Assembly (NCBI GenBank): GCA_003136075.1
Contig: PNBP01000136.1
Span: 18,783 to 23,995 of the forward strand
Length of the DNA stretch: 5,213 bases
Direction of reading: 5' to 3'
Source of the DNA: Methanoregula sp.
Lineage (GTDB): Archaea; Halobacteriota; Methanomicrobia; Methanomicrobiales; Methanospirillaceae
Part shown: one piece after another, positions 1-4,491 of the stretch
How the letters are laid out: each line of letters starts with the position of its first letter
Numbering within the stretch: position 1 is the stretch's first letter
Notes under the pieces: model-generated
Database searches by the model: none
Told to the model about the DNA's origin: nothing
Seen by the model: the letters and a program-made list of their open reading frames with translations, nothing else
Position numbers and translations under genes: made by a program

Positions 1-535
1 CCAGAGTTACCGGGTCATCAGATTCAGTATCATCACTCCTTGTTTTTAAGATAGTTTTTGCTGCTTCTCCCACACTTCTCATAACTTTGGTTATCCGGTC
101 CTCGATATCAATTTCCTCATCAATATCAAGCGTTGTTCCTTCGACCTCCAGTAAAAACCGGGACACTTCACTGGCTTCAAACAGGAGATCATCCAGTTCA
201 TCGGTGGTAAAAAAACCGCACATCGCTCCATAGAAAAACGTGGCACTTGCTTTGTGTACTTTCTTTTTAAATGAATGTCGTGCCTGATTAACCGCCTGAG
301 GTGTATATGGCTCTTCCATAAAGGGGACTAATTCGGGGAGATGTTTGCCGATAAATGTCATTTCAGCACCCCCGGATGTTCGGAAATCTGTGCACAGGCG
401 GGCGAGTGCCCATTCACGTGCCGTGATATACGTACGCTTTCGCAGGAAATAATTCACCTTATGGTACGTGGCGCCATCGACTTTTTTGAATTTTTTGTAC
501 TTATTGAGTTCTTGTTGTATGATCGACTCGTCCAT
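1..535 (-). CDS. DUF5806-type conserved archaeal protein, C-terminus beyond window edge
   Basis: The frame opens at ATG 535 and stays open for 178 codons to the left edge, so the C-terminus is missing. I recognise the conserved block from memory as the archaeal DUF5806 family, found in haloarchaea and methanogens. It includes YITAREWALARLCTDFR (residues 36-52), LPELVPFMEEPYTPQAVNQA (66-85), ATFFYGAMCGFFTTDELDDL (98-117) and FLLEVEG (127-133). The function is unknown. The region is probably soluble: no signal peptide or membrane segment is visible. The tail from about residue 137 is acidic and charged. ATG 535 is the only usable start, because an in-frame TAA lies upstream near 603 with no ATG, GTG or TTG between. 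A weak purine-rich ribosome site (AGGAAGAG) ends 5 bases before the ATG. It looks intact and is the best conserved gene here apart from the recombinase. The family name is recall, not a search result. Confidence 0.85.
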   Translation of the reverse strand, partial: MDESIIQQELNKYKKFKKVDGATYHKVNYFLRKRTYITAREWALARLCTDFRTSGGAEMTFIGKHLPELVPFMEEPYTPQAVNQARHSFKKKVHKASATFFYGAMCGFFTTDELDDLLFEASEVSRFLLEVEGTTLDIDEEIDIEDRITKVMRSVGEAAKTILKTRSDDTESDDPVTL

Positions 536-592
536 GTTTTCTCTTCCTATATCTCTGGTTACTGCCAGTGTAAAATCAACATAGCAAATGGC

Positions 593-606
593 AGATTATT
601 TAATCT
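593..606. promoter_or_regulatory. Small palindrome beside the TATA box, possible operator
   Basis: Six-base arms AGATTA and TAATCT are separated by TT. The palindrome lies between the TATA box and the predicted transcription start of the minus-strand gene. In archaea this is where a repressor would block polymerase recruitment. The sequence is AT-rich and short, so chance is a real alternative. Confidence 0.25.
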
Positions 607-618
607 TTTTATATATAG
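606..618 (-). promoter_or_regulatory. TATA box for the DUF5806-type gene
   Basis: On the minus strand the sequence reads CTATATATAAAAA, a good archaeal TATA element. Transcription would be expected to start about 25 bases downstream, near 585, giving a leader of roughly 50 bases before ATG 535. No other promoter-like sequence is visible between this site and the gene. The transcription start is inferred. Confidence 0.5.
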
Positions 619-697
619 CGTTATAGGGTTTATACCCGTCTGAAAAATTATGGCCTGTTCCCCCTATTTTACTATGAAGAAATTCCCCCTGTATGGA

Positions 698-946
698 TTA
701 ATCAATCTCGAATGCCTTTGATATGTACGATCTAGGTTCGATGGCGTTACAGACTACGAGAACAGTGTCGGACACCTTATGGTAAAACGAAAATTTTTCT
801 TTATTTTGAAGATAACCCCATTGTTCATTGTGGCAGTTAATGGGATGCAAATGCAGGCGAAATATCACCATGAGATTAATGCCGTATCAAGACCGGGGAG
901 CCTCGTGGTAATTTGATAAGGTTATAAATTGCGTGAGATTGAGCAC
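698..946 (-). pseudogene. Unrecognised small gene interrupted by an in-frame TGA
   Basis: A GTG start at 946 follows a strong ribosome site, AGGAGG at 955-960, with 8 bases between. The frame gives 19 residues, meets TGA at 887-889, then stays open in the same frame to TAA at 698-700. The second part can also start at ATG 871, giving 57 residues with no ribosome site before it. It includes NEQWGYLQNKEKFSFYH and ends SDTVLVVCNAIEPRSYISKA followed by FEID. I do not recognise the family. The varied composition and natural-looking C-terminus suggest real coding sequence. It lies 70 bases after the 54-residue frame on the same strand. The likeliest reading is a gene broken by a stop mutation. The 57-residue part could instead be a free-standing small gene, or the open frame could be chance. 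Confidence 0.35.
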
Positions 947-1015
947 AGTTATACCCTCCTCTGGTAAGTGAACAGGCAAAATAGAATGTGTCACAGGATA
1001 TACCCGGAGTATGAT

Positions 1016-1180
1016 TTACTTTGTATGTTCATGAGACTCTTCACCCATGATATCCCGGATATATGATCTCATTTTTGATTGAGCAGGAATATGAGAATGT
1101 ATATCTGGTTCAGCAGAGTCAATCTGGGTCGGGAGTTTGGATGGGGACTCATCCTTCTTTGCAGCAGTATGATTACTCAT
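1016..1180 (-). CDS. 54-residue hypothetical protein coupled to the HTH frame
   Basis: The start ATG at 1178-1180 overlaps the stop TGA (1177-1179) of the upstream helix-turn-helix frame as ATGA, the usual arrangement for translational coupling. The product begins MSNHTAAKKDESPSKLPTQI and ends SYIRDIMGEESHEHTK. The first 35 residues are hydrophilic and rich in Ser, Pro, Lys and Asp, so probably disordered. The last 18 could form a short charged helix. There is no signal peptide, membrane segment or known motif. I do not recognise a family. The overlap suggests the two frames were translated together, so it may have been an accessory to the DNA-binding protein. Because the upstream frame is broken, expression now is doubtful. 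Confidence 0.4.
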   Translation of the reverse strand: MSNHTAAKKDESPSKLPTQIDSAEPDIHSHIPAQSKMRSYIRDIMGEESHEHTK

Positions 1181-1410
1181 TGGATACTTGTTGCTGTTCC
1201 GGCAACAAAAACAGCAAGTGCTGATTGTGGAATGTGCCAGGCACGGTATGAAATTTTTGTATCTTCAAGTTTGCCATTGCGTAGCAATAGGTATACCGTT
1301 TTCTGGTGAACACCAAAGATAGTGGCGACCTCATCGGGAGTTAAAACCGTGATTCCTCTGGCATAGGTTTGTTACCAGTAATTCCCTTTGATTCTACAAA
1401 AATAATTCAT
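1177..1410 (-). pseudogene. Excisionase/MerR-type helix-turn-helix protein (HTH_17-like), broken at the N-terminus
   Basis: The open frame from 1371 to the stop at 1177-1179 encodes 64 residues with the pattern of the short excisionase-type winged helix-turn-helix: LTPDEVATIFGVHQKTVYLL, then RNGKLEDTKISYRAWHIPQS, then ALAVFVAG. These match the usual L-T-x-x-E-V-A, G-V-x-x-x-T-V-Y, G-K-L and W-x-I-P-x-x-A-L positions. Such proteins bind DNA and serve as excisionases (Xis) or small regulators. The frame has no normal start. An in-frame ATG at 1410 is followed after 12 codons by TAA at 1372-1374. Another ATG at 1364 is one base out of frame. A stop mutation or a one-base deletion near 1351-1362 would explain this. 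The stop overlaps the next gene by ATGA. The domain call is firm; the excisionase role is inferred from size and the nearby recombinase. Confidence 0.65.
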
Positions 1411-1416
1411 TTGTAG
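1394..1416. repeat. Inverted repeat at the head of the HTH frame
   Basis: Arms CTACAAA (1394-1400) and TTTGTAG (1410-1416) match perfectly over 7 bases with a 9-base centre. The dyad covers the only in-frame ATG (1410) of the helix-turn-helix frame, where an autoregulatory operator would be expected. It could also simply be a hairpin. Confidence 0.35.
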
Positions 1417-1539
1417 TAGTGGGATGCCTGTTCTGTGAGGTTTTTTTTGATCTGATGCATTTTGTTGTCATAGGATATTTTAGGTATCCATATTCGATTG
1501 GTCGCTCTATAAAGAACCAGCCTTATATGTCGTGAGCCA

Positions 1540-1555
1540 ACGATGACAGCATCGT
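1540..1555. repeat. Perfect stem-loop, 6-bp arms
   Basis: ACGATG-ACAG-CATCGT, with a four-base loop. It is the first of five dyads in a gene-free stretch. A TATA-like CTATAAAG lies about 30 bases to the left (near 1507-1514), so the stem could be near the 5' end of a plus-strand transcript, but no RNA family is recognisable. Confidence 0.4.
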
Positions 1556-1558
1556 AGC

Positions 1559-1581
1559 ATTGTGTTGATGATGGTCACAAT
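1559..1581. repeat. Inverted repeat, 6-bp arms, 11-base centre
   Basis: Arms ATTGTG (1559-1564) and CACAAT (1576-1581) match perfectly. It starts three bases after the preceding stem-loop. It is individually weak and noted because it belongs to a cluster. Confidence 0.3.
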
Positions 1582-1594
1582 AACCCTGCATCTT

Positions 1595-1620
1595 CCTGAT
1601 AACGAATATTCTCTATCAGG
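1595..1620. repeat. 26-bp imperfect palindrome
   Basis: Outer arms CCTGATA (1595-1601) and TATCAGG (1614-1620) surround a perfect inner palindrome GAATATTC (1604-1611). Eleven of 13 base pairs match about one centre. Nested symmetry of this kind is typical of a dimeric protein-binding site, though it could also fold as a hairpin. Confidence 0.5.
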
Positions 1621-1655
1621 TAAGTCTTGCATTAATCAGGAGGTACGTTTGTTCG

Positions 1656-1676
1656 ACGTTCTGATTATCTGAACGT
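1656..1676. repeat. 21-bp near-perfect palindrome
   Basis: Arms ACGTTCTGAT and ATCTGAACGT flank a central T; nine of ten pairs match. It shares a CTGAT half-site with the palindrome centred 58 bases to the left. An AGGAGG ribosome-site-like string lies just before it at 1638-1643, with no convincing gene after it. Confidence 0.45.
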
Positions 1677-1682
1677 TATTTT

Positions 1683-1696
1683 AATTGTCTGTTTTA
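1683..1696 (+). repeat. Direct repeat, first copy (14 bp, one mismatch)
   Basis: AATTGTCTGTTTTA. The partner at 1765-1778 differs at one base and begins 82 bases downstream. The second copy ends exactly where the left 24-bp inverted repeat begins. Confidence 0.4.
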
Positions 1697-1697
1697 G

Positions 1698-1713
1698 ATC
1701 GCAAAGACGCGAT
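1698..1713. repeat. Short dyad with a 6-bp centre
   Basis: ATCGC-AAAGAC-GCGAT. Extended to 11-base arms (1692-1702 and 1709-1719), seven of 11 positions are symmetrical. Two 11-bp arms around a 6-bp centre is the layout of Xer dif sites, but the match is only partial, so a recombination role is speculative. Confidence 0.25.
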
Positions 1714-1764
1714 ATATCTCTAAAGCATCGTTATTTTTTGTGTGTTATTGTGAATACCCGTTAA

Positions 1765-1778
1765 AATTGTCTATTTTA
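1765..1778 (+). repeat. Direct repeat, second copy, abutting the left inverted repeat
   Basis: AATTGTCTATTTTA, one mismatch from the copy at 1683-1696. It directly adjoins the 24-bp repeat at 1779. It could be part of a recombination or protein-binding region, or a small tandem duplication. Confidence 0.4.
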
Positions 1779-1802
1779 TGTATAGCATCATATGGTTTAT
1801 AA
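1779..1802 (-). repeat. Left copy of a 24-bp perfect inverted repeat
   Basis: On the minus strand it begins TTATAAACCATATG and ends ATGCTATACA. It is identical over 24 bases to the plus strand at 4790-4813, so the two copies face away from each other. Beyond the outer end both continue with TAAA, one base offset. The TTATAAA core would also serve as an outward-facing TATA box. A 24-base perfect match is very unlikely by chance in 5.2 kb. Confidence 0.75.
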
Positions 1803-1946
1803 GTTTGAAATGAAAGGAAAATTATTTTTACTAATATTGGCAATTTGAGCATATTTTTAATAAATAGGTCCAAATTACGAATATATGGCCAACTCTTATT
1901 TCTCAAATCAGGCACACTATCAAGTGTCATAAATTGGAGGAGGCAA
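1803..1946. other. AT-rich spacer, no gene seen
   Basis: Nothing convincing is coded here. A minus-strand frame of 61 codons (1745-1930) has no ribosome site and its last third is read out of the 24-bp repeat. A small stem ACACT-ATCA-AGTGT sits at about 1915-1928. Confidence 0.5.
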
Positions 1947-2007
1947 ATGCACGTTCGTTCCCCCTTACATCTCCATTAGTGTAAACTACTTCGTGAAGAT
2001 CCAAGGA

Positions 2008-2031
2008 TAACGGAAATATAAAAAACCGTTA
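2008..2031. repeat. TAACGG inverted repeat around a TATA-like core, with a third half-site
   Basis: TAACGG (2008-2013) and CCGTTA (2026-2031) flank AAATATAAAAAA. A further CCGTTAC at 2041-2047 repeats the one at 2026-2032 directly. The three half-sites within 40 bases bracket a promoter-like element. Confidence 0.35.
2014..2024 (+). promoter_or_regulatory. TATA-like element inside the TAACGG dyad
   Basis: GGAAATATAAAAA resembles a purine-rich upstream element followed by a TATA box. It lies about 30 bases before ATG 2049, the spacing of a leaderless archaeal message. That ATG opens only a ten-codon frame (MSDWHSVNEV), so any gene it served has been lost. Confidence 0.3.
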
Positions 2032-2337
2032 CTGATATCCCCGTTACGATGAGCGATTGGCATTCAGTCAATGAAGTTTGATTGGTTTATATGACCTGCG
2101 TTGACGGTTTCATGTTTTTGAATTCAGGTGAGAGTTGTTTCTGGAAGATTTGCCTACATTTTTGTTTTAGGACAATGAAAGCCGAATAAAACGCAAATTC
2201 AATGAAATATTTCGGTTATTTGATACCATGTTAAATCTTTTCTGAAAGATGATGAGTGGCCTCTTTTTTGTTGAATTACGCACAGTACATCTGAAAATCC
2301 ATTAAAGATGCAATAATTTTGCTGTGACGTTGATTTT

Positions 2338-2361
2338 TGTTAAAACGGGGGAACTTTAACA
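2338..2361. repeat. Inverted repeat, 7-bp arms around a G-rich centre
   Basis: TGTTAAA (2338-2344) and TTTAACA (2355-2361) are perfect arms around ACGGGGGAAC. Allowing a two-base bulge, the stem extends outwards with TT/AA pairs. It could be a binding site or a hairpin; there is no gene next to it to decide. Confidence 0.4.
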
Positions 2362-2382
2362 CAAATAAAATCGATTTGAGGA

Positions 2383-2396
2383 GGTTAACGTTATCC
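2383..2396. repeat. 14-bp near-palindrome
   Basis: GGTTAACGTTATCC has six of seven pairs symmetrical. It overlaps the GAGGAGG string and contains CGTTATCC, the complement of GGATAACG found at 2006-2012. A shared protein-binding motif is possible but unproven. Confidence 0.2.
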
Positions 2397-2699
2397 ACCC
2401 CTCTGAATAAATTGCCCAAAACTAAAAATCCTGCATAAATCCCATGATTTTCACCTATGCTTAATAAAATTTTTTTCAGATCAATTGAATAATCGATGCA
2501 TTTTGGGTTTTTCAGGATATAAAAGAATAGGAGTAGTGTATCTTTAGGATTAATTTGTGGCTCTCTTCAGGTACCTTTTATTCATGGTCCAAAAAATTAG
2601 AAATTCGACCTATGTGGTATGATTCCTAAACTTTTTCTGACGTGGGAGATATCAAGTACCAAATGACCTGTAATCTTTAAACCATCATAATTTGTCAAT

Positions 2700-2932
2700 A
2701 TGGTATTACCAGATATCGACGTTTTCTGGCACCGTGTTCTCGTTTTATCGATTCTCTAGAACGGGTGGTGGCAGGCTTAAGAACGCTGAATAATGACGAA
2801 CGCGTGACGGAATAGAAGATCTTCACGCCTCAACATAGAACAATTTCATTAGATCTGGAATGGGATTTCAATAGTTTTCGATGGAATGACAGGCTCCTCA
2901 AATTTTTTTTCTCTTATTTCCATTATCGATAG
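2700..2932 (+). pseudogene. Possible frameshifted gene relic, unrecognised
   Basis: The local base composition becomes richer in GC here. ATG 2700 opens MVLPDIDVFWHRVLV and stops at 2757. A second frame overlapping it reads FIDSLERVVAGLRTLNNDER to TAG 2813, then KIFTPQHRTISLDLEWDFNS and on to TAG 2930. Joined by one frameshift near 2740 and ignoring the TAG, this would be a protein of about 75 residues. No family is recognised and there is no ribosome site before ATG 2700. It may be chance; the argument is the rise in GC and the natural composition. Confidence 0.2.
2802..2828. repeat. Inverted repeat with a nested palindrome
   Basis: GCGTGA (2802-2807) and TCACGC (2823-2828) form 6-bp arms, and GAAGATCTTC (2815-2824) is a perfect 10-bp palindrome inside. 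It lies within the putative gene relic and may be accidental. Confidence 0.25.
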
Positions 2933-3148
2933 TTTCTCGGATCCTACTTAAAAATAATGAATTAAGGATCTCAAAACAGGCCATTTCTCGTCTGGTTTGC
3001 AACCGACCACGTCTTTTTATGTTATTGTCATCTCCCGTTGTAGCGGGTTTGATAAATGTAAATACAATCAAGAAACGAAATTAAAAAACTTTACAACGAG
3101 TTTCCACAAATTCTCTACATCTCTGTTACGCAAATCCGAATACCCGAT

Positions 3149-3397
3149 TTGGCTTATCGTTACAAGTTTCCGAAGTCAGAGATCATGGATAAAAAATTGC
3201 TCGTAAGCGTATTAAATGCCGGGTTTATGCATGAGATATCCATAATCTGTGCATCAGCAAATCCGATATTGCTTTCTCAAGCCACCGGCGGTAAACCTTT
3301 ACAATGCCTTTTTTTTTCGTGTTTATGCTTGAAGTTGGGTAAAAATATGTTTGACAGAGAAAAAACCCCTGTTTTACAATTACAAAAAGAGTGGTAA
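3149..3397 (+). CDS. Doubtful 82-residue open frame, unrecognised
   Basis: The frame is open for 112 codons from 3062 to the TAA at 3395-3397, long for this AT-rich spacer. Possible starts are TTG 3149 and ATG 3185; neither has a good ribosome site. From ATG 3185 it reads MDKKLLVSVLNAGFMHEISI, then CASANPILLSQATGGKPL, and then passes through a run of nine T, after which the composition is Cys- and Phe-rich and less protein-like. No domain is recognised. An overlapping plus-strand frame (2997-3206) is almost as open, which argues that both may be chance. It is listed as a possible gene or relic only. Confidence 0.15.
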   Translation: MAYRYKFPKSEIMDKKLLVSVLNAGFMHEISIICASANPILLSQATGGKPLQCLFFSCLCLKLGKNMFDREKTPVLQLQKEW

Positions 3398-3507
3398 ACC
3401 CGGATGATATATCCAGAAAGCGTTGGGTGTCGGATATCCAAGTGATACATTATCGAACAACCGATGGTTAGATTTCCAATGTCTGTGTTAAAATATCCAA
3501 AAATTGT

Positions 3508-3538
3508 GTTTGTCGCAGAATAGGTGTTCTGCGCAAAC
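3508..3538. promoter_or_regulatory. Strong dyad with a 6-bp centre just upstream of the recombinase TATA box
   Basis: Inner arms CGCAGAA and TTCTGCG match perfectly around TAGGTG (3521-3526). Allowing one extra T at 3513, the match extends to 12 bp per arm, from GTTTG on the left to CAAAC on the right. As plain 11-base arms (3510-3520 and 3527-3537), nine of 11 positions are symmetrical. This is the 11-6-11 layout of Xer dif sites, and it ends two bases before the TATA box of a Xer-type recombinase. It may be an operator, a recombination core site or both. The symmetry is certain; the role is not. Confidence 0.6.
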
Positions 3539-3547
3539 CTTTATTTA
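3533..3547 (+). promoter_or_regulatory. Promoter of the recombinase gene
   Basis: TTTATTTA at 3540-3547 is a good archaeal TATA box, with the A-rich GCAAACC just before it as a possible TFB-recognition element. Its centre is about 27 bases before ATG 3571, so transcription should start at or within a few bases of the start codon. This predicts a leaderless message and explains why there is no ribosome site. Confidence 0.55.
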
Positions 3548-3570
3548 TGGGAGATACGAAAGAATAGAGC

Positions 3571-4491
3571 ATGGAAAGCGGGTATTTTTCGGAGTGGGTC
3601 AAAAGTTACCGAAACTACCTCCGGATGCGTAATTATTCTACCCGCACGCTCGATAGTTATGAGCAGGTCATCAAACATTTCGGCTATTATATCTGGCTTC
3701 GCAGGAATACCGAAATAACCAAATTGGTCTTTTTTTGGACCGATTTTGAGAATGCCCGTTTGGATACCGGTGTGGATGTTACACCGGTTATGGTTATGGA
3801 TTTCCTTTCATTTGTCTCATCGATGAGGACCTATAAACCAAAAACCTTTCATCGTATCATCTCGACACTCAGCTCATTTTACCGGTTCCTGTACACGCAG
3901 GGAGCCGTCGTAACAAATCCCCTGATGGGCATCGAACGCCCCCGTATTAAACAACAGGAAGTCAAGTACCTGAAACACAGTCAGGTGCTCCGGCTCATTG
4001 ATTCAATTGAAGATCCACGTGACAAACTCATTGTCCGGACCATCTATTCTACTGGTGTCCGGGTATCTGAACTGTGCAATATGAACATTGAAGATATTGA
4101 TTTCGAAGAGCATACCATACGTATTCTTGGAAAAGGGGACAAGATCAGGATGGTTTTTGTCGATCAAGAAACACTTGACGATATCAGGAAATTTATCGGC
4201 AATAAAATTGTCGGACCCCTGTTTGTCGGTCAGCAGGGGAAGCATATCTCCCCCCGGGCGATCCAGCATATTTTCAAGAACTACGCACCGTTGGGGATTA
4301 CCCCGCATAAGATCCGGCATAGTTATGCGAGTGAATTATACCGCCGTTCAAAGAACCTCCGCGTCGTGCAGGAGAACCTGGGGCATACATCGATCAAGAC
4401 AACTGAAATTTATCTCCATACCGATATTGATGAACGCCGTCAGGTATACCAGCAGTTTTTCCCTTTAGGAAATGACCAGGAGAGTTCCTGA
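3571..4491 (+). CDS. xerA: XerA-like site-specific tyrosine recombinase, intact
   Basis: This is a 306-residue cytoplasmic enzyme of the integrase/XerCD family, which cuts and rejoins DNA at paired sites through a 3'-phosphotyrosine intermediate. Residues 5-125 are the helical core-binding domain (FSEWVKSYRNYLRMRNYSTR near the start; STLSSFYRFLYTQG at 98-111). Residues 130-293 are the catalytic domain. All six active-site residues are present with E. coli XerD spacing: Arg164 (STGVRVSEL), Lys188 (GKGDK), His246 and Arg249 (PHKIRHSYA), His272 (LGHTSIKTT) and Tyr281 (EIYLHTD). The region before Arg164 is about 16 residues longer than in XerD, with extra sequence around residues 49-70. No ribosome site is visible; the TATA box at 3540-3547 suggests a leaderless message starting at ATG 3571. 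The gene stands alone, inside a 24-bp inverted repeat. It may be the chromosomal dimer-resolving XerA or an element-borne relative; the symbol marks the family. Confidence 0.93.
   Translation: MESGYFSEWVKSYRNYLRMRNYSTRTLDSYEQVIKHFGYYIWLRRNTEITKLVFFWTDFENARLDTGVDVTPVMVMDFLSFVSSMRTYKPKTFHRIISTLSSFYRFLYTQGAVVTNPLMGIERPRIKQQEVKYLKHSQVLRLIDSIEDPRDKLIVRTIYSTGVRVSELCNMNIEDIDFEEHTIRILGKGDKIRMVFVDQETLDDIRKFIGNKIVGPLFVGQQGKHISPRAIQHIFKNYAPLGITPHKIRHSYASELYRRSKNLRVVQENLGHTSIKTTEIYLHTDIDERRQVYQQFFPLGNDQESS

Larger units (their letters stand above)
1947..2081 (+). pseudogene. Decayed small reading frame behind a strong ribosome site
   Basis: GGAGGAGG at 1936-1943 is followed after three bases by ATG 1947, an excellent archaeal initiation signal. 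The frame nevertheless gives only ten residues (MHVRSPLHLH) before TAG at 1977. The same frame continues with CKLLREDPRITEI, then TAA, then KTVTDIPVTMSDWHSVNEV to TGA 2079. The KLLREDPRITE string resembles the start of winged helix-turn-helix regulators, which often have L-L-x-E-D/N-P-R-I-T. I infer a gene lost to stop mutations. It is short enough that the resemblance could be chance; the ribosome site is the firmer part. Confidence 0.25.
2082..2699. other. AT-rich intergenic stretch with dyads, no gene supported
   Basis: No frame here has both a plausible start and convincing coding character; several 40- to 50-codon frames on the minus strand have no start. It contains the dyad at 2338-2361, a GAGGAGG ribosome-site-like string at 2378-2384 with no start codon after it, and GATATAAAAG near 2516-2525, which resembles a TATA box but leads only to an 11-codon frame. 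Confidence 0.5.

Noticed and set aside
341..643. Plus-strand 100-codon frame
   Set aside because: It lies mostly antisense to the DUF5806-type gene and has no promoter or ribosome site; a shadow frame.
887..889. In-frame TGA read as selenocysteine
   Set aside because: Selenoproteins are known from Methanococcales and Methanopyrus, not from the Methanomicrobia; a stop mutation is simpler.
1079..1309. Plus-strand 76-codon frame
   Set aside because: It is antisense to the clear helix-turn-helix frame and the 54-residue frame on the minus strand.
1566..1600. Possible C/D box guide RNA (TGATGA then CTGA)
   Set aside because: The C box lacks the leading purine and no D' and C' boxes are found at the expected spacing.
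1568..1672. Plus-strand 34-codon frame starting ATG-ATG
   Set aside because: It reads smoothly but runs through the dyad cluster and lacks a ribosome site; too short to support.
1745..1930. Minus-strand 61-codon frame
   Set aside because: No ribosome site; its last third is a translation of the 24-bp repeat, which also yields YKPYDAI at the other copy.
2085..2215. Minus-strand 43-codon open stretch ending near 2085
   Set aside because: No start codon, and neighbouring frames are as protein-like; not distinguishable from chance in AT-rich DNA.
2813..2815. In-frame TAG read as pyrrolysine
   Set aside because: The surrounding frame is itself doubtful and frameshifted, so there is no sound protein to recode.
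2997..3206. Plus-strand 69-codon frame
   Set aside because: It overlaps another equally open frame, starts with TTG without a ribosome site, and has no recognisable domain.
3524..3718. Plus-strand frame overlapping the recombinase start
   Set aside because: It is out of frame with the intact recombinase and begins inside the promoter dyad.
4003..4320. Minus-strand 105-codon frame
   Set aside because: It is antisense within the recombinase catalytic domain.
4088..4468. Plus-strand 126-codon frame
   Set aside because: It is a shifted frame wholly inside the recombinase; the real frame carries all catalytic residues.
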